Source: Natronomonas sp. (GTDB lineage Archaea > Halobacteriota > Halobacteria > Halobacteriales > Haloarculaceae). From it: 7,983 nucleotides of DNA. Numbering within the stretch: position 1 is the first letter of the stretch; every line of letters begins with the position of its first letter. Location of the stretch: positions 1 through 7,983 of the forward strand of contig SKKJ01000196.1 of NCBI GenBank assembly GCA_007121575.1, written 5' to 3'. Both the position numbers and the translations under genes were made by a program. This document shows positions 1 through 6,043 of this stretch, one piece after another. The notes below the pieces were generated by a model. It ran no database searches. It was given only the letters and a program-made list of their open reading frames with translations, and was not told where the DNA came from.

Positions 1-1355
1 AGTCCGGTGTATCCGGCCGGTGTCAGTGCGTGTAGTTCCTCTCGAACCGATTCAGAAACGTCGAGCTCGTCGAACAGTTCGCGGAAATCGGAGAGCGTGG
101 CTCGCTGTCCTCGAGTCAGCGCTTTGATCCGTTCATACGCGTCGGTGTCGCCCTCACGTCGTAAGATTGTCTGGACGGCCTCGCCGATCACTTCCGGGTT
201 GGCTTCGAGTTCCTCGCGCATGATCGCCTCGTTCGGGGTCACCTTCGACAGCCCGGTCGCCGTCTTTCGATACGCGATCAGACAGTGTGCGAAGGCCGCA
301 CCGATGTTTCGTTTGACGGTCGAATCGGAGAGATCCCGCTGCAGCCGAGACGTCGTGACGTAATCGGCGAGAAAGACCAGATCCGAGTTCGCCTTCGTGA
401 GGTTGCCCTCGCTGTTCTCGAAATCGATCGGGTTGACCTTATGCGGCATCGTCGAGGAACCAGTCTCGCCCGCGGCCGCATCCTGTCCGAGATACCGATC
501 GGAAACGTAGAGCCACATATCGAGATCGAGATCGCGGAGAACGCTGTTGACGCCACGCACCGCGTCGAAGACTTCCGCGAGATCGTCACAGGGGTTCACC
601 TGCGTCGAAAGCGGCGTGTGTTCGAGTCCAAGGGATTCGACGAACGACCGCGAAAACGCCCGCCAATCGACGTCGGAGTAGGCGGCGTGGTGTGCGGCGT
701 ACGTGCCGGACGCGCCCGCGAGTTTCCCCGACAGGCCGTCGGTGGCGGCCTCGAGCCGTCCGAGCGATCGACCGAGCCGGGAGGCGTACACTGCCAACTC
801 TTTGCCGTACGTCGTCGGCGTCGCCGGCTGGCCGTGCGTTCGAGCCAACATCGGTAGCGCTCGATGTTCGCGCGCCTCAGCGATCAGCGTATCGCGGATC
901 GAGCGGATCTCGGGGACGAGCACCTCCCTCACGGCCGGACCGACGAGCAACCGGTGGGCGAGGTTGTTGACGTCTTCGCTCGTGAGCCCGAAATGAACCC
1001 ACGGACCCTGCGTCTCCTCGTCGGGAAGGTGTAACCGGATGAAGTATTCGACGGCTTTCACGTCGTGATTGGTGGCTGAATAGCCGTTATAGCCGTCCGT
1101 TTCGAGCTGTTTTACGATGGACGCGTCCTCGGCATCGAACTCCTCGTACAGCCGCTGAAGCTCCTCGCGAGTCGACTCGTTTAGGGTCAGCGGCGTCGCC
1201 TCGAGGTCGGCGAGCGCGATGAGATATTCGACTTCGACCTCGATGCGGGCGCGAATCAGTGCGGCCTCGCTCGCGTAGTCAGTGAGCGCGTCGGTATAGC
1301 GGGCGTATCGGCCATCGAGTGGTGAGACGGCGTAGAGCGAACCCCGGTCTGTCAT
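1..1355 (-). CDS. purB: Adenylosuccinate lyase (3' end cut by window)
   Basis: Fumarase/aspartase-superfamily lyase acting twice in purine synthesis: SAICAR to AICAR plus fumarate, and adenylosuccinate to AMP plus fumarate. It is a cytosolic homotetramer in the family. I translated the frame by hand: 451 complete codons without a stop, ending in LTPAGYTG at the window edge, so only a few residues are missing against the roughly 456 of E. coli PurB. It resembles the E. coli type rather than the shorter Bacillus type: AVSPLDGRY at 9-17, NHDVKAVEY at 96-104, LTSEDVNN at 124-131, RTHGQPATP at 172-180 (catalytic His174) and the signature loop GSSTMPHKVNPIDFENSEGN at 299-318 (catalytic Ser300). The ATG at 1355 is chosen because MTDRGSLYAVSPLDGRY matches the family N-terminus and an A/T-rich box lies 22-29 bp upstream. 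It is divergent from the purN/AICAR-transformylase fusion, whose second domain uses the AICAR made here. Confidence 0.97.
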   Translation of the reverse strand, partial: MTDRGSLYAVSPLDGRYARYTDALTDYASEAALIRARIEVEVEYLIALADLEATPLTLNESTREELQRLYEEFDAEDASIVKQLETDGYNGYSATNHDVKAVEYFIRLHLPDEETQGPWVHFGLTSEDVNNLAHRLLVGPAVREVLVPEIRSIRDTLIAEAREHRALPMLARTHGQPATPTTYGKELAVYASRLGRSLGRLEAATDGLSGKLAGASGTYAAHHAAYSDVDWRAFSRSFVESLGLEHTPLSTQVNPCDDLAEVFDAVRGVNSVLRDLDLDMWLYVSDRYLGQDAAAGETGSSTMPHKVNPIDFENSEGNLTKANSDLVFLADYVTTSRLQRDLSDSTVKRNIGAAFAHCLIAYRKTATGLSKVTPNEAIMREELEANPEVIGEAVQTILRREGDTDAYERIKALTRGQRATLSDFRELFDELDVSESVREELHALTPAGYTG

Positions 1356-1376
1356 ACCTACGAGTGCGAAGAGCCG

Positions 1377-1384
1377 TTGAAAAA
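1377..1384 (-). promoter_or_regulatory. Putative TATA box of purB
   Basis: On the minus strand this reads TTTTTCAA, 22-29 bp upstream of the purB ATG. That is the spacing expected for a haloarchaeal TATA box driving a leaderless transcript. It is a weak match to the consensus, and the assignment rests on position and local A/T content only. Confidence 0.45.
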
Positions 1385-1429
1385 GGGTGTCGGTCGCCGG
1401 TCACCAGATCGGGAACGAAATCGTCGGAG

Positions 1430-1447
1430 ATACACAGTACCGTGTAT
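1430..1447. promoter_or_regulatory. 18-bp near-perfect palindrome between purB and the purH-type gene
   Basis: ATACAC and GTGTAT form perfect 6-bp arms around A-GTAC-C, whose core GTAC is itself symmetric, so 16 of 18 positions obey dyad symmetry. It lies in an A/T-rich island, 75-92 bp upstream of purB and 107-124 bp upstream of the divergent gene. The geometry suits a homodimeric DNA-binding regulator. That it is an operator is inference. Confidence 0.4.
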
Positions 1448-1503
1448 ACTATACCGGGATATTCAGCACGTAGTTGTAAAAGGATACAAGATCATGTATA
1501 CTA
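1443..1503. repeat. Direct repeat TGTATACTA, two copies 52 bp apart
   Basis: TGTATACTA occurs at 1443-1451 and again at 1495-1503, each around the palindrome GTATAC. The start-to-start distance of 52 bp is close to five helical turns, so proteins bound at both copies would sit on the same face of the DNA. The first copy overlaps the 18-bp palindrome at 1430-1447. The function is unknown. Confidence 0.4.
1474..1489. promoter_or_regulatory. Inverted repeat TTGTA-N6-TACAA
   Basis: Perfect 5-bp arms separated by 6 bp, the same 5-6-5 spacing as TACAC-N6-GTGTA at 1431-1446, with arms of similar A/T-rich composition. It lies 65-80 bp upstream of the purN/AICAR-transformylase ATG. It may be a second operator half-site pair. 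Short arms like these can arise by chance. Confidence 0.3.
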
Positions 1504-1523
1504 CGGCAACGTCAACCGCAACT

Positions 1524-1535
1524 ACTTTGCTTTTA
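1524..1535 (+). promoter_or_regulatory. Putative TATA region of the purN/AICAR-transformylase gene
   Basis: ACTTTGCTTTTA lies 19-30 bp upstream of the ATG at 1554 and is the most A/T-rich stretch at the right distance. It supports a leaderless or nearly leaderless transcript from that start. It is not a strong consensus match. Confidence 0.4.
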
Positions 1536-1553
1536 GCGACGCCCGGTTTTCGT

Positions 1554-3134
1554 ATGCAACTCGCCGGTATGGCCTCGAATCGCGGCCGGAACCTGTTACA
1601 CATCGCGGACACCGCGCCCGGGGGCGCGTCGTTCGCCGTCGTCCTCTCGAACAGAGAAGGCGCGCCGATTATCGAAAAAGCCGCGGAGCGCGGGATTCCA
1701 ACGGAAGTCGTCGAGCGAGATCCGGACGAATCGCGAGAAGAACACGAACGACAAATCCTCGAACGGCTGGAGGGATACGACGTCGATCTCGTCTGTCTGG
1801 ACGGCTATATGCGGATCCTCACCGAGGCGTTCTTGGATTCGGCTCCGACGACGATCAACGTTCATCCCTCGCTCTTGCCGTCGTTTCCCGGGATGGACGC
1901 CCACGAGCAGGTGCTCGAAGCCGGCGTCTCCGTGAGCGGCTGTACCGTCCACGTCGTCGACGAGACCGTTGATGGTGGCCCGATCATCACCCAAGAGCCC
2001 GTCCCCGTCTACGATGACGACGATACCGACGACCTCAAACGGCGCGTTCTCTACGAGGCGGAGTTCAGCGCATACCCACGCGTCATCAGGTGGTTCGCGG
2101 AGGATCGAGTGAGCGTCGAAAGCGGGAACGTCTCGGTGGACGGCGACGACTCGGGACAGTTCCCCGCACGGCGGTTCGAAAGCGAGGATCGGGGTCGCGA
2201 ACTCAGATACGGCGAAAACCCACATCAAGACGCCGCGGTGTACATCGACGGCGCATCCGAAGCGGCGAGCGTCGTCAGTGCGACCCAGCGAAACGAAGGG
2301 GCGAAAGCGCTGTCGTATAACAACTACAACGATGCCGACGCCGCACTCTCGTTGATCGCCGAGTTCGACGAACCAGCGGCAGCGGTCATCAAACACACCA
2401 ATCCTGCGGGCTGTGCGACGGCCGACTCACTCGCGACAGCGTACGACGCGGCCCTTGCGACGGATCCGATGAGCGCCTTCGGCGGAATCGTCGCGTTGAA
2501 CCGCGAGTGCGACGCTGCCACCGCGGAGGCGATCACCGACTCGTTCAAAGAGGTCGTCGTCGCTCCCGGCTACACCGACGCCGCATTGGACGTGCTCTTC
2601 GAGAAAGAGAGCCTCCGCGTGCTCGATGTCGGAACGGGAACAGAGCTGGCGGTCGATGCCGATCCGCTCGTCGAGAGCGACCTCGTCGGCGGACGGTTGG
2701 TCCAACAGCGAGACACCCAAACGATCGCCGTCGACGACCTCGAGATCGTCACCGACCGGAAACCGACCGACGAACAACTGGAGACGATGTGTTTCGCCTG
2801 GCAGACCATCAAACACGTCAAATCGAACGCGATCCTCTTCGCGAAGGGGACCGAGACCGTCGGCGTCGGGATGGGACAGGTCTCGCGCGTCGATGCGGTT
2901 CGGCTGGCCGCGATGAAAGCCGACGAGCACGCCGAAGGCAAAGATGCAGAAGGGGCGGTGATGGCCTCCGACGCGTTCTTCCCGTTCCCCGACGGGATCG
3001 AGGAAGCGGCGGACGCGGGCATCGAAGCGGTCGTCCAACCTGGCGGGTCGGTAAACGACGAGGACGTGATCGCGGCGGCGAACGAACGCGACATCGCGAT
3101 GGCCTTCACCGGCCAGCGAGCGTTCAAACACTGA
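1554..3134 (+). CDS. purH: GAR-transformylase-like / AICAR transformylase fusion (haloarchaeal PurH type)
   Basis: 526 residues in two folate-dependent formyltransferase domains. Residues 1 to about 190 are PurN-like: ASNRGRNL at 7-14 for the phosphoribosyl end, GYMRIL at 84-89 and INVHPSLLPSFPG at 101-113. Asn102, His104 and Asp140 keep the spacing of the E. coli PurN triad (106, 108, 144), so GAR to FGAR activity is plausible. After an acidic linker, residues about 207-526 are the AICAR transformylase half of PurH: LRYGENPHQ at 217-225, the catalytic pair Lys280-His281 in IKHTNPAG, SAFGGIVALN at 307-316 and QPGGSVND at 495-502. The MGS-like IMP cyclohydrolase domain that starts bacterial PurH is absent, so FAICAR must be closed to IMP by another enzyme, for example PurO. 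The frame stays open upstream to an earlier in-frame ATG at 1494, but 1554 starts directly at the first PurN strand and has a box at the right distance. Purine gene databases call this protein purH; the fusion makes any single symbol inexact. Confidence 0.93.
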   Translation: MQLAGMASNRGRNLLHIADTAPGGASFAVVLSNREGAPIIEKAAERGIPTEVVERDPDESREEHERQILERLEGYDVDLVCLDGYMRILTEAFLDSAPTTINVHPSLLPSFPGMDAHEQVLEAGVSVSGCTVHVVDETVDGGPIITQEPVPVYDDDDTDDLKRRVLYEAEFSAYPRVIRWFAEDRVSVESGNVSVDGDDSGQFPARRFESEDRGRELRYGENPHQDAAVYIDGASEAASVVSATQRNEGAKALSYNNYNDADAALSLIAEFDEPAAAVIKHTNPAGCATADSLATAYDAALATDPMSAFGGIVALNRECDAATAEAITDSFKEVVVAPGYTDAALDVLFEKESLRVLDVGTGTELAVDADPLVESDLVGGRLVQQRDTQTIAVDDLEIVTDRKPTDEQLETMCFAWQTIKHVKSNAILFAKGTETVGVGMGQVSRVDAVRLAAMKADEHAEGKDAEGAVMASDAFFPFPDGIEEAADAGIEAVVQPGGSVNDEDVIAAANERDIAMAFTGQRAFKH

Positions 3135-3190
3135 CCGAGCGGACGAGACACACTGACAGAAAGCGCGAAACGCACACCATTTCGTGGTAA

Positions 3191-3198
3191 CGTTTACC
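3191..3198 (+). promoter_or_regulatory. Putative TATA box of the DehI-family gene
   Basis: CGTTTACC lies 25-32 bp upstream of the ATG at 3223, the distance expected for leaderless haloarchaeal transcription. It sits inside the inverted repeat GGTAA-CGT-TTACC (3186-3198), so a dimeric regulator here would block the box. Its presence argues against the alternative GTG start at 3184, which would put the box inside the gene. Confidence 0.45.
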
Positions 3199-3222
3199 CC
3201 GTTGTCGAACGCCGACTACGGT

Positions 3223-4107
3223 ATGGACACGGACAAACAGCTCTACGAAGAGGAGGCGACCGGCTGGCAACGCGGACTCTACGACGATATCAGACACACG
3301 TTTCGCGCGCCGACCGTCAACTGGATCTTCCGAACGCTGATCGCGAACGAACCCGAATTCACCCGCTATCTATGGGGGCAGGTCAAACCGGTTTTCCAGA
3401 CGCGAACGTTCGGCCGCGTCTCCGTCGCGTATCGATCGACCGTCTACGACGAACTCGATATCGAAAACACCGTCCCGCGATACCGATTCGATCAACTCGA
3501 TATCTCGCCGGCGGAGTTTCGAGAACTCAAAGGACAGATCGCCACCTTCGACGTCGTCGGACCGCGTCTCGCGGTCCTTTTCGAAGTCGTCGACCGGTCA
3601 CTGAACGGCGGCGACGTCGGGACGACTCCGGGGCGGACGCGGGCGGCGTGCGAACCACTTCCGGCGTGGCTAGATCGAGATCGGGGCAACCCACCGACGA
3701 TGATCGGAGCCGAGGCGGTTCCACCCGAACTGGAGGACACGATCGTATCGATACGATCGTTTCACGGCCTCGAAAGCGGCTTTCCGAGCATCTATCGGCT
3801 GATGGCTCAATGGCCCGGCTATCTAAACTCGATGTGGGCGGATGTCGAACCGGTGCTCGACTCGAAGGCATTCGATTCGGCCGTCGAAGAATCGGCACAC
3901 ATCGTCGAGGAGTACGTCGAATCGGTCCCGTACACGCCACAACTGACGCCTGAAGCGCTCGAACTACAGGGCTTCGAGCGATCGACAATCGAGGAGCTAA
4001 GAGAGCTATTCGAGATGTTCAACTCGGGACCGATCGAGAAAGTCGTTCCCGCGTTACCGGTGTTCGCGTATACGGTCAGCGCCGAAGGGCGGCGACGGAT
4101 CGAATAA
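3223..4107 (+). CDS. DehI-family protein (2-haloacid dehalogenase fold, probably not a dehalogenase)
   Basis: 294 residues with an internal duplication typical of the DehI family (often annotated halocarboxylic acid dehydrogenase DehI family). The 29-residue blocks at 23-51 (IRHTFRAP to YLW) and 177-205 (IRSFHGLE to SMW) align without gaps, followed by GQVKPVF and ADVEPVL. Residues 18-30 resemble the start of Pseudomonas putida DehI repeat 1 as I remember it. DehI itself is a pseudo-dimer of two such repeats that hydrolyses D- and L-2-haloacids using Asp189 and Asn114. By my recalled alignment these correspond here to Gly186 (in ESGF) and Gly113 (in VVGPR), so dehalogenase chemistry looks doubtful. 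No signal peptide or membrane segment is seen. The start at 3223 follows the promoter box; a GTG at 3184 would add 13 residues. It lies 88 bp downstream of the AICAR-transformylase fusion in the same direction and has its own likely promoter. The true function is unknown. Confidence 0.75.
   Translation: MDTDKQLYEEEATGWQRGLYDDIRHTFRAPTVNWIFRTLIANEPEFTRYLWGQVKPVFQTRTFGRVSVAYRSTVYDELDIENTVPRYRFDQLDISPAEFRELKGQIATFDVVGPRLAVLFEVVDRSLNGGDVGTTPGRTRAACEPLPAWLDRDRGNPPTMIGAEAVPPELEDTIVSIRSFHGLESGFPSIYRLMAQWPGYLNSMWADVEPVLDSKAFDSAVEESAHIVEEYVESVPYTPQLTPEALELQGFERSTIEELRELFEMFNSGPIEKVVPALPVFAYTVSAEGRRRIE
3739..3760. repeat. 22-bp perfect palindrome inside the DehI-family gene
   Basis: The left arm ACGATCGTATC is followed immediately by its exact reverse complement GATACGATCGT. 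It encodes TIVSIRS, the start of the second internal repeat of the protein. It contains two CGATCG hexamers and a central TATCGATA. Because the amino acids constrain it, it may be a by-product of favoured TCG/CGA/ATC codons. Confidence 0.6.
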
Positions 4108-4146
4108 GAACGGTGACTCCACCGACGAACGGTATCGCTATGCGGA

Positions 4147-5421
4147 TTACTCGAGCGCCGAGCCAGCCCGGATGATCGTCGCTTCGCCGAAGGCCGGCCC
4201 GACGAACTGGATGCCGACCGGACCCTCATCCGTCTCGCCGGCCGGAACCGAAATCGCGGGGAGGTTCGCGAGGTTGACCGGAACCGTGTTCGCGTCGGCG
4301 AGATACATCTGCAGCGGATCGTCGAGGCTCTCGCCGAGTTCGAACGGCGGGACGGGCATCGTCGGCGACGCCACCACGTCGACCTGATCGAACGTCTCGT
4401 CGAAATCCTGTTTCACCCACGCTCGGGCGTCTTGAGCCCGCTTGTAATATTTGTCGTGGTATCCCGCCGAGAGCGCGTACGTACCGAGCAGTACGCGGCG
4501 TTTAACTTCCTCGCCGAAACCCGCCTCGCGGGCGGCTGCGAACGATTCATTCCAGTTGCCGTCGCTATCGCCTTTCGTTCCGTACCGGACGCCGTCGAAG
4601 CGTGCGAGATTCGAAGAGGCTTCGGACATCGCGATGACGTAGTACGCTTGTACGGCAGTTTCGACCGACGGAAGCGAGACGTCCTCGATCGTCGCCCCTT
4701 GGCGTTCGAGCTCCGTGATTGATTCTTCGAAGGCGGTTCGAACGCCGTCGTCGGCACCCTCGGTGAGCTCGGTCGGAACACCGATCGTGAGCCCGCCGAC
4801 GTCGCCATCGGCGGCGGCCGCGTAATCCGTCTCGGCACCTTCGGGAGGCGCGCGTGTCGTCGCATCGTTCGGGTCCAGGCCAGCGATGACATCGAGCAGT
4901 TCGGCGGCCCCTCCGACGGTCGGTGCCAGCGGACCGATCTGTTCGAGGGAGTTCGCGTACGCGACGAGCCCGTATCGCGAGACGAGCCCGTACGTCGGCT
5001 TGAGACCGACGACACCACAAAACGCGGCCGGGCAGCGAACGGAACCGCCGGTGTCCGAACCGAGTGCGAGATCCGCCTCGCCGGCGGCAACAGCAGCCGC
5101 AGAACCACCCGAAGAACCGCCCGGAACGCGCCCATCGGCGGCGGGGTTTTCCGTCGGGCCGAACGCGGAGGTTTCGGTCGTCGTCCCCATGCCGAACTCG
5201 TCCATGTTCGTTTTCCCGACGATCGTCGCACCGGCCTCAAAGAGCCGTTCGACGACCGTCGCATCGTACGGCGGGACGTACTCCGCGAGCGTGTTCGACC
5301 CGCACGTCGTCCGGACGTTCGCCGTCGAGATGTTGTCTTTGATCGCGACCGTCCGCCCAGCGAGTGGCCCCGATCCGTCGCCTTCGATCGTCTCCTCGGT
5401 GATGAACGCGTTGTAGCTCAT
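4147..5421 (-). CDS. gatA: Asp/Glu-tRNA amidotransferase subunit A
   Basis: The glutaminase subunit of GatCAB, which amidates misacylated Asp-tRNA(Asn) (and Glu-tRNA(Gln) in many bacteria) using ammonia released from glutamine. Archaea usually use GatDE for Gln-tRNA, so Asn-tRNA formation is the likelier role here. The 424 residues carry the amidase-signature triad: Lys28 (AIKDNIS), cis-Ser103 (GGSSGGSAAA at 101-110) and nucleophile Ser127 (GSDTGGSVR at 121-129). The spacings of 75 and 24 residues equal those of Staphylococcus GatA (79, 154, 178). It is shorter than the roughly 485-residue bacterial form mainly at the N-terminus, as is usual in haloarchaea. The ATG at 5421 overlaps the gatC stop (ATGA), which implies translational coupling. 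gatB is not in the window. The 3' end faces the DehI-family gene with only 39 bp between them. Confidence 0.96.
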   Translation of the reverse strand: MSYNAFITEETIEGDGSGPLAGRTVAIKDNISTANVRTTCGSNTLAEYVPPYDATVVERLFEAGATIVGKTNMDEFGMGTTTETSAFGPTENPAADGRVPGGSSGGSAAAVAAGEADLALGSDTGGSVRCPAAFCGVVGLKPTYGLVSRYGLVAYANSLEQIGPLAPTVGGAAELLDVIAGLDPNDATTRAPPEGAETDYAAAADGDVGGLTIGVPTELTEGADDGVRTAFEESITELERQGATIEDVSLPSVETAVQAYYVIAMSEASSNLARFDGVRYGTKGDSDGNWNESFAAAREAGFGEEVKRRVLLGTYALSAGYHDKYYKRAQDARAWVKQDFDETFDQVDVVASPTMPVPPFELGESLDDPLQMYLADANTVPVNLANLPAISVPAGETDEGPVGIQFVGPAFGEATIIRAGSALE

Positions 5422-5687
5422 GAGACGTTCGGCCCCTTGAAGTACCCGTCCTCCGTTTCGGGTGCGTTACGGAGCGCCTCTTCCTGTGTGAGCCCGTCTC
5501 GAACCTCGTCGGGACGCATCACGTTCGTGAGATCCGTCTCCGTTTCGATCTCGGGAACGTCATCGAGCGCCTCGAAATACTCGAGAATCTCGTCGAACTG
5601 CTCGGCGAACCGCTCGATCTCCGTCTCCTCGAGGTCGATCCGGGCGAGCGATGCGACGTGGCGGACCTCCTCGTCGTCGACAGTCAT
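5418..5687 (-). CDS. gatC: Asp/Glu-tRNA amidotransferase subunit C
   Basis: An 89-residue acidic protein that wraps GatA and GatB together in the GatCAB complex; it has no catalytic role. Family features are the N-terminal helix VRHVASLARIDLEE (8-21), the FAEQFDEILEYFEAL helix (27-41), an acidic VPEIETETDL linker, and the C-terminal RPDEVRDGLTQEEALRNAP block (58-76) ending in DGYFKGPNV, which in known complexes lies near the GatA active site. Its length is near the usual 90-95 residues. It is the first gene of a gatC-gatA pair: its TGA overlaps the gatA ATG by 4 nt. The upstream gap of 55 bp to the winged-helix gene holds a possible promoter, so the pair may be transcribed on its own. Confidence 0.95.
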   Translation of the reverse strand: MTVDDEEVRHVASLARIDLEETEIERFAEQFDEILEYFEALDDVPEIETETDLTNVMRPDEVRDGLTQEEALRNAPETEDGYFKGPNVS

Positions 5688-5709
5688 GGTTGTGCTGGGC
5701 GTGCCCCGT

Positions 5710-5717
5710 CACTAAGG
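5710..5717 (-). promoter_or_regulatory. Putative TATA box of gatC-gatA
   Basis: On the minus strand the stretch reads CGAAACCCTTAGTG, with CCTTAGTG 23-30 bp upstream of the gatC ATG and a GAAA purine run before it, like an archaeal BRE plus TATA pair. Only position and composition support it. The box starts inside the 55-bp gap after the winged-helix gene stop. Confidence 0.4.
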
Positions 5718-5742
5718 GTTTCGAATAGTCCGGATCGCGCCG

Positions 5743-5964
5743 TCACTCAACATCCGGCTCGTTCACTCGCGAGCGACCCTTCGTAGTGAGCTTGTAGGTC
5801 CCACCGCTGGACGCGATGACGATGTATCCGTCGGTTTGGAGGTCATAACACTGCCGATCGATGGTTACTGGGTGCCGATCGAGCGTCTCCGCGAGCGCCG
5901 AGACCGAGAGCTGACCGTGTTCAGCCAGCGTCTCCAGTACCGTTCGCTGTAGGTCTCGGTCCAT
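5743..5964 (-). CDS. Small winged helix-turn-helix protein
   Basis: 73 residues. Predicted helix 1 is RDLQRTVLETLAEHG (3-17), helix 2 is VSALAETLDR (21-30), and the recognition helix HPVTIDRQCYDLQTDG (31-46) is followed by a two-strand wing YIVIASSGGTYKLTTKG (47-63) and a short acidic tail. This is the minimal winged-helix DNA-binding fold seen in MarR/ArsR-like and many small haloarchaeal regulators, with no sensor domain. One cysteine (Cys39) lies in the recognition helix. The start at 5964 is the last ATG before helix 1; the frame runs open further upstream into the neighbouring gene, but that extension is basic, Ser/Arg-rich and shadow-like. It lies between the AsnB-like gene (79-bp gap) and gatC (55-bp gap), all on the same strand. 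Its target is unknown; nearby promoters, including the palindromes in this window, are candidates only by proximity. Confidence 0.75.
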   Translation of the reverse strand: MDRDLQRTVLETLAEHGQLSVSALAETLDRHPVTIDRQCYDLQTDGYIVIASSGGTYKLTTKGRSRVNEPDVE

Positions 5965-6043
5965 CGCCCTCGTTCGTTTCACACCGGCGATCGATATCAG
6001 GCTTATGCCCGAGCGAACGAACAGCTCCTCGCAGTTAGCCGAG

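Noticed and set aside
285..857. 190-codon plus-strand open frame over purB
   Set aside because: The purB frame on the other strand is continuous and carries every expected motif; this one is Arg-rich shadow sequence.
1494..1553. In-frame ATG at 1494 adding 20 residues to the purN/AICAR-transformylase protein
   Set aside because: The added stretch is Thr-rich, would cover the likely TATA box and one copy of the direct repeat, and the family begins at the MQLAGMASNRGRN strand.
1596..2396. 266-codon open frame antisense to the purN/AICAR-transformylase gene
   Set aside because: It mirrors a confidently identified gene, has no recognisable domain, and long antisense frames are common in GC-rich haloarchaeal genes with this codon bias.
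2427..3131. 234-codon antisense open frame over the AICAR-transformylase half
   Set aside because: Shadow of the real gene; Arg/Asp-rich composition and no family resemblance.
4111..4124. Possible hairpin CGGTG-ACTC-CACCG between the convergent DehI-family and gatA genes
   Set aside because: Only a 5-bp stem with no T-tract after it on either strand; archaeal termination normally relies on T-runs, so I do not call it a terminator.
4886..5416. 176-codon plus-strand open frame over gatA
   Set aside because: Ser/Pro/Ala-rich reverse reading of gatA with no motif and no promoter of its own.
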